Shown in pieces: positions 55,854-64,000 of a stretch of 64,000 bases of DNA. Made by a program: the position numbers and the translations under genes. The number at the start of each line of letters is the position of its first letter. Position 1 is the first letter of the stretch. The notes beneath the pieces were generated by a model. The model saw only the letters and a program-made list of their open reading frames with translations, searched no databases and was not told the origin of the DNA. The DNA lies in NCBI GenBank assembly GCA_016714225.1, contig JADJNS010000007.1, forward strand, positions 1 through 64,000, read 5' to 3'. Source of the DNA: Archangiaceae bacterium (GTDB taxonomy: Bacteria > Myxococcota > Myxococcia > Myxococcales > Myxococcaceae).

Positions 55854-57737
55854 ATGGCCGTTCACGCGCTCGAGCTCAGGCCCCGCACCACGCTGCAGCT
55901 GTTCGATGCCGCGGTGCGCCTGTGCAGCCGCAGCCTCGGCGTCTGGGCGGTCACCCTGCCGGCCGGCGCGGCGCTGGTCGCCGCCACCTTCGAGCTCGTC
56001 GATGCGGTCGCGCACCACCGCGCGCTCTTGCGACCCGCCGCCCTATTCACCGGGGCCTGGCTCTTCCGCGCCCTCTCGCAGGGCGCGGCCTCGCACTACC
56101 TCGAGCACCAGCTCCTCGAGAGCGGCGAGCCCTCGGCGACCCGCTCGTACCTCGCCGCGCTCAAGCGGGCCCCCGCGCTCTTCTTCTGCGCCGGCTACTG
56201 CCTCACGCTCAACACCGTGATCTGGAGCTTCTCGCTCGGCCTCGGCTTCTTCCTGCTCACCTCGCACCTCGCCGCCTACGCCGTGGTGATGAAGGGCCGC
56301 GGCAGCCTGCTCGGCCTCTATGGCACCTGCGCCCGCCTGCTCGGCCCCGCGCGCCACACCGCCTCGACCTTGAGGCTGTGCGGCCTCACCCAGCTGGTGG
56401 TGGGCTTGAACCTGCACCTCTTCGCCAACGGGCTGTTGCTCGTCGCCGCCAGGCTGCTCGCCTTCGACGTCACCTTCCTCTCCCGCTTCACCTCGGTCGA
56501 CAACCCGGTGTGGCTGGCGGCCCTGGCTGCCCTCACCTTCTCGCTGTTCGAGCCGATTCGTGCCGCCTCGGCGGCGCTGCTGCTGATCGACGGGCGGGTG
56601 CGCCAAGAAGGCCTCGATCTCCTCACCCAGTTGGGCCAGCTGCCCCGCCGGCGTCCCCCGCGCGGCGAGGTCGCCGCGGTGACCCTGCTCGCCCTGCTGC
56701 TCACTCCCGCGCTCGCCCGCGCCCAAGACGGCGACGACTGGGCGGGCACCTGGTCGCCCGGCCAGCCGCGCCCGGGCCAGGTCTCCACCGCCATGGGCCA
56801 GCGGCTGCGCGCGGTGGTCGACGACTGCGGGCTCAACGCGCGGTTCACGCCCCAGCAGCTCGACGCCGTCGACGCGCTGCCGCTCACCGCCCGTGCGCCG
56901 CTGTCGCGCTTCGTCTCGCGCATCGAGCGGCTCGCCTACGACGACGAAGAGTGCGACGGCGCCGCCGACGAGCTCGAGCGGGGCCTCAAGCAGATCTCCC
57001 AGGTCGCGCAAGAGCCCGCCGCCGCCGCCGCCACCCGCGATCAGGCCCGCGCCGTGCTCGAGCGGCCGGAGTTCGCCGTCGACCCTCCCGAGCAGCCCAA
57101 GACCGACAGCCCCAAGGCCGCCGACGACGACGGCCCGAGCAGCTTCGGCAAGTGGTTCAGAGACCTGCTCGAGCGCTTTCTCAAGTGGCTCTTCGAGCCC
57201 GACCGCGAGCGGCGCGCCAGCCCCTCGCCGCAGGGTGACTTCGGGTTCGCGACCGGGCTCTCCAACCTGGTCATGGTCGCCGCGGTGGCGCTGGTCGCCG
57301 GCGTGCTGCTCTGGGTGCTGCTGCGCGGGCTCAAAGGCCGCGGCGACGACGAGGTCGAGGCCGAGATGAACGCGGTGCAGCACGCCCCGCTCGAGCCCGA
57401 CCCGATGAACGCGCTCTCCCGCCCTCCCGAGGGCTGGGCGGGCCTCGCCGACGAGCTGGCGAAGAAGGGCCTGTTCCGCGAGGCGATTCGCAACCTCTAC
57501 CTGGCGCTGCTCGCGCGCCTGCACCGCGACGGCGCCATCGACTACGACCCTTCGAAGAGCAACTGGGACTACTTCCGTGGGTTCAAGGGCCCGCTGACGG
57601 CGCTCACCCCGTTCAAAGAGCTGACCCGCCGCTTCGACTTCGCCTGGTACGGCAACCTCGAGGTCAGGCCCGACTCGTGGGCCACCTTCCGCTCCATCAC
57701 CCAGCCGCTGCTGCACACCGGGGCCGAAGGTGCGTGA
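55854..57737 (+). CDS. DUF4129 domain membrane protein
   Basis: 627 residues. The first half has six or more membrane helices (for example WAVTLPAGAALVAATFELVD and LALAALTFSLFEP-like segments), then an exported stretch, a helix (LVMVAAVALVAGVLLWVLL) and the C-terminal DUF4129 domain (FREAIRNLYLALLARLHRDG, then YDPSKSNWDYFRGFKGPL). DUF4129 genes accompany moxR/DUF58 operons thought to assist metal insertion or envelope assembly and stress responses. It overlaps the next gene by 8 bp. The frame is intact. Confidence 0.82.
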   Translation: MAVHALELRPRTTLQLFDAAVRLCSRSLGVWAVTLPAGAALVAATFELVDAVAHHRALLRPAALFTGAWLFRALSQGAASHYLEHQLLESGEPSATRSYLAALKRAPALFFCAGYCLTLNTVIWSFSLGLGFFLLTSHLAAYAVVMKGRGSLLGLYGTCARLLGPARHTASTLRLCGLTQLVVGLNLHLFANGLLLVAARLLAFDVTFLSRFTSVDNPVWLAALAALTFSLFEPIRAASAALLLIDGRVRQEGLDLLTQLGQLPRRRPPRGEVAAVTLLALLLTPALARAQDGDDWAGTWSPGQPRPGQVSTAMGQRLRAVVDDCGLNARFTPQQLDAVDALPLTARAPLSRFVSRIERLAYDDEECDGAADELERGLKQISQVAQEPAAAAATRDQARAVLERPEFAVDPPEQPKTDSPKAADDDGPSSFGKWFRDLLERFLKWLFEPDRERRASPSPQGDFGFATGLSNLVMVAAVALVAGVLLWVLLRGLKGRGDDEVEAEMNAVQHAPLEPDPMNALSRPPEGWAGLADELAKKGLFREAIRNLYLALLARLHRDGAIDYDPSKSNWDYFRGFKGPLTALTPFKELTRRFDFAWYGNLEVRPDSWATFRSITQPLLHTGAEGA

Positions 57738-59057
57738 CCGTTTTCCGCTGGTGATGATCGGCGGCCTGCTGTTGCTCGCGGTGCTCGGCTCGTTCGTGCT
57801 CAAGGGTGCCGCGCGCGGAGCCTTCGCCGACCGGCTCAGCACCTGGCGCAGCGAGCCCGACGGCGCGCGCGCCCTCTACCTGCTCGCCGAAGACTGGCAG
57901 CTGCCGGTCAGCCGCGGGCAGCAGAGCTTCGAGACCATCGACGAGCAGCAGAACCTGGTGTTGCTCGGCGTCGACCTCTCTGAGCCACGAGACAAGCTCG
58001 AGAAGAAGACCGGTGCGCCTGAACCGTTCTTCGGCGTGGACGCCGACGTCGACGGCGCAAGATGACGACGCGACGAAGAGCGACGACGACGAGAAGGGCC
58101 GCTACCGCGCGGTCGAGGTGAGCGCCAAAGAGCGCGAACAGCTGCTCGCCCACATTCGCGGCGGCGCCACCGTGGTCTACGTGCCGTGGGGCTCGAGAGA
58201 CAACCCGCTGCTCACCGCGCTCGACGTTCACCTCTGGCGCGCCGAGCGCGAGCTGGGCCTGCGCACGTTGGAGCCCGCTCAGCCTTCGCCGTTCACCGCC
58301 GGGGTCGAGCGCGTCGAAGCGAAGGTGCACAGCTACCTCGACCTCCCCGCCGGGTCGATACCCCTGCTGCAAGACTCGGTGCTCAAAGAGTACGTGGCCG
58401 GCATCGTGCCGTACGGCCAGGGGCAGCTGGTGGTGCTCGGCGCGCCGCACCTCGCGATGAACGAGGCGCTGGCGCTGGCCGACAACGCGCAGTTCTGGCT
58501 GTCGCCTGTTGCGCCGCGTCGCAAGACGGGCGCCGTCGTCTTCGACGAGTTCCACCACGGCTTCACCGGCGATCGGTCGATCGCCGCGTTCGCCGCCCGC
58601 TACGGGGTGCAGTTCGCCATCGCCCAGCTGATCCTCGGCGTGTGCCTGTGGGCCGGAGCGCTGCGCCGCTTCGGCCGCCCCCGGCCGCCGCCCGAAGACG
58701 TGCGGGTCGGCAGCACCGATGCGCTGTTCGCGACCAGCCGCCTCTACCGCGAGGGCCGGCACCACGGGCACGCGGCGACCGAGATCTTGAAACAGCTCGG
58801 CGCCGAGTTCGCCGCCGTCGCTGGGGCCTGCCCGCCGGCAGCGAGGCCTGGGCAGACGCGGCGCGGGCGCGCTCACGCTCGCGGCCGCGCGGATCTCGCC
58901 GCGGCGCTCTTCGACGCTGCGCCGGGCCGCCGACCGCCGTTCACGGCGACGACGTGCGGGAAGTCGCGCGCTGCGCCGCGCAGCCGCGCGCCGCGTCGTC
59001 ACCTGGCGCGGCAAGAAGCGCTTCCACGTCGACGCGTCCGACGCAAAGTCGCGCGCC

Positions 59058-59061
<4 letters not shown>
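57730..59061 (+). CDS. DUF4350 domain protein, several frameshifts
   Basis: Starts with GTG inside the DUF4129 gene and has one membrane helix (LVMIGGLLLLAVLGSFVLKG), then the DUF4350 body in a second frame after about 58055 (GRYRAVEVSAKEREQLLAHI, then GAVVFDEFHHGFTGDRSIAA) and a second membrane helix (FAIAQLILGVCLWAGALRRF). After about 58830 the coding frame shifts repeatedly; family-like pieces are LPAGSEAW, GPPTAVHGDDV and TWRGKKRFHVDASDAKSRA. The end at 59061 (TGA, overlapping the MoxR ATG) is one possibility. DUF4350 is a regular member of MoxR/DUF58 loci. Confidence 0.6.
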
Positions 59062-60254
<1,193 letters not shown>

Positions 60255-61257
60255 GCTGCCCCACGCTTTCAGGTCGGGGTCGCGAACCGCATCGAGCTCG
60301 ACGTCATCAACCAAGCGGGCGCGCCGCGCAGCTGCAGCTCAAAGACGACGTGCCCCAGGACTTCGCCGCCGAGCCCGGAGCAGGTCGCCTTCACCTCGAA
60401 GACCCAGGTCAGCGTCTTCCCCGACATGCGCGGTGCGAGTCGCCTGCTGCTTTCGGACGCCGCGCTCGACCTGGTCAACCTGGGCCTGCGCCAGCTTCGC
60501 CGCGACGGCCGCGGCAGCGAGTTCGCCCGGCTGCGCGACTACGCCCAGGGCGACTCGGTGCGCGAGGTCGACTGGAAGGCCACCGCTCGCCGCACCCGCC
60601 CCGTCACCCGGGTGATGGAGAGCGAACGCAGCCAGACCCTGCTGATCGGCGTCGACGCCGGCCGCTCGATGGCCGCGCGCGTCGACGGGCTCACCAAGCT
60701 CGACCACGCGGTGAACGCCGCCCTCTTCCTCGCCTTCGTGGCGATCAAGAACGGCGACCGGGTCGGGTTGGTGGTGTTCGCCGACGGTGTGAAGTCGTAC
60801 CTGGCGCCCAACGGCGGCCGCACCCAGTACCGGAAGATCGTCGACGCGCTGTACTCGGCCCGCCCGCACCTCACCTACGTCGACTACCTCGCCCTGTTCA
60901 AAGAGCTCAACGTGCGCCTCTTGCGCCGCTCGCTGCTGTGCGTGTTCACCGACTTCATCGACGAAGACCAGGCCTCGACCATGGTCGACCCGCTGCGCCG
61001 GCTGGCCCGCCGCCACGTGCCGCTGTGCCTCTCGGTGAAAGACACCGCGCTCAGCGCGCTCTTGCGCACCCCACCCGCCGAGGCCGAGGTCGCCTACCAG
61101 CACGCGGTGGCCAGCGAGCTCTTGTCAGAGCGCGAGGCGATGAAGCGCAAGATCGGCCAGGGCGGCGTGCAGATGATCGACGTCAGCCCCGACGAGCTCT
61201 CGCTCGCCGCGGTGAACAAGTACCTCGAGATCAAGGCGCGCGGGGTGCTCTAGCCGG

Positions 61258-62245
61258 TCACGGGTCGACCCGGCGCCGCACCAGCCCCGAGAGCAGATAC
61301 GCGTAGACGCCGCAGCCCACCACCAGCGCAAAGCCCACCTTGAACTCCACCGACAGCCGGGGCGGGTGAATCTGCGAGATGGTGCCCTCGATCATCCCCG
61401 CCAGAACGAACAGCGCGAGCGTACCGAACAGCAGCTTCACCGCGGTCACCGCCTCGCGCCTCACCGCCGCTCGCCTCGAGAGCCCCCTGGGAGCGATCAT
61501 GCCCCGCGCGATGATGAACCCCGCCGCGCCGGCGATGCAGATCGCGGTGAGCTCGGGAAATGCCGTGGGGCAGAATCCACGCCCAGAACCAGCCCATCAA
61601 CCCCTTCGAGGCATAGACCCACGCCAGCGAGCCCAGCAGCACCCCGGTGATGAACAGCATGATCGCGCTGCCCACCCCTGCGGTGATGCCCAGCGCGAAC
61701 GTGAAGAACGCCACCCCGATGTTGTGGGTGAACAGGAAGCTCGAGAACGCCGCCTGGGTCTGCACCGACGAGTGCTCCTCCTTGGCGGCCTCGGCGGCGC
61801 GCTTCACCGGGTCGAGGTGCAGGTGCTGCTCGTCGACCAGGTAGAGCGCCGCGTCGGGGTCGAACACCATGCCCACCCAGCCGAAGACGTAACCCGCGAG
61901 CAGCACCAGCACCGCGGCCACGAACGCCCTCCACTCGCGCCGCATCAGGTCGGGGAAGCCGGTGGTGAGAAACGCGCGCACCTCGCTAAGCCGCACCCGC
62001 TTGCCCGGGTAGGTGAGCGCGTACGCGCGCGCCACCAGGTCGTTCAGGTAGCCGTTCACGTCGGCCGAGCCCGCGCGCGAGCGCACCCACAGCAGGTCCG
62101 ACGACGCGCCCCGGTACAGCCGCGACAGCGCTCGCGCCTCGTCGAGCTTGAGCGTCTTGAGCCCCGCGCCTTCTGCTTTGTCGAGCAGCTTTTCCAGTGC
62201 CGACCAGCGCGGCCTCTTCAGCTCGACGAACTCGGCGATCTCCAT
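61258..62245 (-). CDS. Stage II sporulation protein M-like (SpoIIM/DUF95) membrane protein, frameshifted
   Basis: About 328 residues. An N-terminal helical domain (MEIAEFVELKRPRWSALEKL, then DARALSRLYRGASSDL-like segment) precedes a membrane domain typical of SpoIIM proteins (FSSFLFTHNIGVAFFTFALG, then MLFITGVLLGSLAWVYASKG). Near 61560 ATTTCCCGAG should read ATTCCCGAG, restoring HGIPELTAICIAGAAGFI and a terminal part with two more helices. This is a one-base insertion, unlike most other breaks. SpoIIM-like genes commonly accompany RDD, MoxR and DUF58 genes in non-sporulating bacteria. It is divergent from the RDD gene. Confidence 0.82.
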
Positions 62246-62297
62246 GAGCGAGAGAGAGAGCGTACCCCAAGTCGTCGCTTCCCCCCCCCGCGTCACG

Positions 62298-62518
62298 GGG
62301 CCCGGGCTTCGGGCTTCGACCCACCGGTGCCGGGCTTCGGGCGCGGGCGCGGGCGCGTTTCACGAGAGGCACCTTCACGCGCAGCCAGCGCAAGCCCACA
62401 CCCGTCAACCAGCGAGGCCTCCGGACCTTCGACACCGTCACATGCCCGCGCCCGCGCCCGCGCCCGCGCCCGACAGACCCGGCCCCCGGTCTGTCGAAGC
62501 CCGAGCCCGAAGCCCCAA
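62298..62518. repeat. Large imperfect inverted repeat in divergent promoter region
   Basis: The left arm (62298-62357: CCCGGGCTTCGGGCTTCGAC, then GCGCGGGCGCGGGCGCG) is complementary in order to the right arm (62443-62518: CGCGCCCGCGCCCG, then CTGTCGAAGCCCGAGCCCGA), at about 75-80%, with a spacer of about 85 bp. Both arms contain hexamer runs (GGGCGC or CCCGCG). It fills the space between the divergent SpoIIM-like and RDD genes and could form a cruciform or long hairpin. Confidence 0.6.
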
Positions 62519-62540
62519 GCGCCTGAGCTACGCTTCGCCC

Positions 62541-63380
62541 GTGCCCGACGACCGCCTCCTCGACGGAAACCACTCGGTGCTCACCCCCGAATACGTCGAG
62601 TTCGACTTCGTGCTCGCGGGTCTCCTCAGCCGCATGCTGGCCTGGCTGATCGACACCTTCGTGATTCTGGCGATCGTGATCCTCGCCGCGATCGTCATCA
62701 CCCTGGTCGGAGCGGCAGCCGGCGGCTTCGCCTCAGCGCTGTTCATGATCGCCTGGTTCCTGGTCGACTGGGGCTACTTCATCTTCCTCGAGACCGTGTG
62801 GTCGGGGCAGACCCTGGGCAAGAAGGCGCTCGGCCTCCGCGTGATTCAAGAGAGCGGCGTGCGCATCGGCTTCTTTCACGCCGCGCTGCGCAACCTGGCC
62901 CGCCCCTTCGACCGGCTGCCGGCGATGTTCATGGGCATGGCCGGCCCCGGCTTCTACGCGGTCGGAGGAGCGGTCGCGTTCTTCTCCCAGTCCCACCAGC
63001 GGCTGGGCGACATGCTCGCCGGCACCGTGGTCGTGCGCGAGCGCCGCCTCAAGATTCCCGCCTCGCTGGCCCGCCCCGACATCGAGCTCACCCTGCTCAA
63101 AGACCCCGCCTTTCGCGCCCGCGTGGCCCGCCTGTCGGCCGAAGAAGAGGCGCTCATCTTCGCCGCCGCGCTCCGCCGCGAAGAGCTGGGCATGGAGGCC
63201 CGCCTCTCGCTCTTCCAGAAGCTCTGCCACCGCCTGCAAGACGACGCCGACTTCCACAAGCCGCCCCACCTCTCCGACGAGAAGCTGGTGCTGCTGGTCG
63301 CCGCCGCGCTGGTGGCGCGCAGCTCCGAGCGCAAAGCCGGCGCGGCCCGAGGCAAGGGCTCGCGCTTCGCCCTGCAGTGA
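62541..63380 (+). CDS. RDD family membrane protein
   Basis: 279 residues from a GTG. Membrane helices: MLAWLIDTFVILAIVILAAI (with R-x6-D of the RDD signature at its start), ITLVGAAAGGFASALFMIAW and a third segment in FFSQSHQRLGDMLAGTVVV, where the RLGD motif of the family is found. TLGKKALGLRVI is typical. The C-terminal 110 residues are cytoplasmic and helical (LSAEEEALIFAAALRREELG). RDD proteins may be Na+/H+ transport related; here it probably serves the SpoIIM/MoxR locus. Confidence 0.9.
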   Translation: MPDDRLLDGNHSVLTPEYVEFDFVLAGLLSRMLAWLIDTFVILAIVILAAIVITLVGAAAGGFASALFMIAWFLVDWGYFIFLETVWSGQTLGKKALGLRVIQESGVRIGFFHAALRNLARPFDRLPAMFMGMAGPGFYAVGGAVAFFSQSHQRLGDMLAGTVVVRERRLKIPASLARPDIELTLLKDPAFRARVARLSAEEEALIFAAALRREELGMEARLSLFQKLCHRLQDDADFHKPPHLSDEKLVLLVAAALVARSSERKAGAARGKGSRFALQ

Positions 63381-63400
63381 GGCCCGAAGAGCCCTGCGGT

Positions 63401-63943
63401 TCAGAAGTAGAAGTGCACGTTCAAGAACCCCCCGCCGCCGGGGCGTATCGCGTTGGTGTTGTTGATCGCGATGTAGAGGGTGAAGAAGCCGCGCGCGCCG
63501 ATCGAGACCGTGTCGACCAGAAAGTAGTCGAGCCCCCCGAACGCCTGCGGGCCCCAGAACACCTGCTGGTTGGTGCTGCTGGTGTCGCCATCGACGTTGC
63601 CGCGAATGATCGCCAGCACGTCGATGGCGAGGCCGGCGTACGGCCGCAGCGAATCTTCGCTGAACAGGTAGCGGAAGTAGATCTGCCCGCCGGTGCCGAA
63701 CAGCTGCTTGTTCGACTGGCGGGTCAGCAGCAGCGACGCGGGTATTCGTGCCCCGACCTCGAACCCGTTCTCGATATAGAACGTGCCCTCGATCTGAAAC
63801 GACAGGCCCGCGGTCACCTCGCGGTCATTGAAGGTGAAACCACCCACCTCGAACCCGATGCGTCGGTTCGCGAACTGTGCCTGCGCCTCGGTGGCTCCCA
63901 GCGCCGCCATCAGCAGAACCAGTCCGAAGCGGGTCTTTCGCAT
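63401..63943 (-). CDS. Outer-membrane beta-barrel protein
   Basis: 180 residues from the ATG at 63943, which gives a signal peptide (MRKTRFGLVLLMAALGATEAQAQ). The mature chain is a series of amphipathic beta-strands (RIGFEVGGFTFNDREVTAGL, then SFQIEGTFYIENGFEVGARI) and ends NVHFYF with the C-terminal Phe recognised by the BAM machinery. It resembles small 8-stranded barrels; no ligand is evident. Convergent with the RDD gene, 20 bp apart. Confidence 0.78.
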   Translation of the reverse strand: MRKTRFGLVLLMAALGATEAQAQFANRRIGFEVGGFTFNDREVTAGLSFQIEGTFYIENGFEVGARIPASLLLTRQSNKQLFGTGGQIYFRYLFSEDSLRPYAGLAIDVLAIIRGNVDGDTSSTNQQVFWGPQAFGGLDYFLVDTVSIGARGFFTLYIAINNTNAIRPGGGGFLNVHFYF

Positions 63944-64000
63944 GAAGGGCACGCATCGTACACTCGCCCCGCCCAAGATGAAGCGACTCGTAACGGTGAT

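Overview
The window is about 70% G+C and reads as a chromosomal segment of a myxobacterium (phylum Myxococcota). The evidence is: a sigma factor of the Myxococcales-restricted Sig-70_gmx1 type beside a zinc-finger/TPR Ser/Thr kinase; a second Ser/Thr kinase with a PEGA tail, coupled to an FHA-type sigma-54 activator; a MYXO-CTERM-like C-terminus; many lipoproteins with Gly/Ala linkers; a DUF1592/DUF1552 pair; and a MoxR-DUF58-DUF4129-SpoIIM-RDD locus. Housekeeping genes are purL, lgt, nhaA, ino1, parC/parE, rho and sppA. There are five tRNAs: Lys-CTT, Arg-TCG, His-GTG, Arg-TCT and Pro-TGG. I see no phage, IS element or CRISPR array.

Layout. 0.3-4.1 kb: sigma factor and kinase, convergent. 4.2-9.9 kb: a leftward block whose core (5.6-9.2 kb) encodes a 63-residue peptide with eight cysteines, a MauE-like membrane protein, a thioredoxin-like protein, an ABC exporter and an S26-type protease, nearly all touching or overlapping. 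It looks like a pathway for a disulfide-rich exported peptide. 10-26.4 kb: mostly housekeeping, with a damaged stretch at 19.9-21.8 kb where a reductase and a divergent TetR regulator have both lost their 5' ends. 26.5-30.2 kb: DUF1592/DUF1552. 31-33.9 kb: kinase and FHA activator. 33.9-43.5 kb: lipoproteins, tRNAs and a clear cobalamin riboswitch (42117-42277, minus strand) reading into two surface lipoproteins (41969-40082). 43.6-48 kb: topoisomerase IV. 48.1-51.1 kb: a receiver protein and two PEGA proteins. 51.2-55.4 kb: an SppA protease fused to a barrel-like domain, then a Rho with an unusual N-terminus. 55.6-63.4 kb: the MoxR locus.

The two most promising systems are the disulfide-rich peptide operon (5.6-9.2 kb) and the riboswitch-controlled pair of uncharacterised lipoproteins, which may be a myxobacterial cobalamin-capture module.

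Caution: at least a dozen genes, including the normally essential parE, carry single-base frameshifts or in-frame TAG codons. In several cases adding one base restores a perfect family motif. This points to consensus errors in the sequence more than to real pseudogenes, so genes are given here over their full reconstructed extent and the breaks are described.
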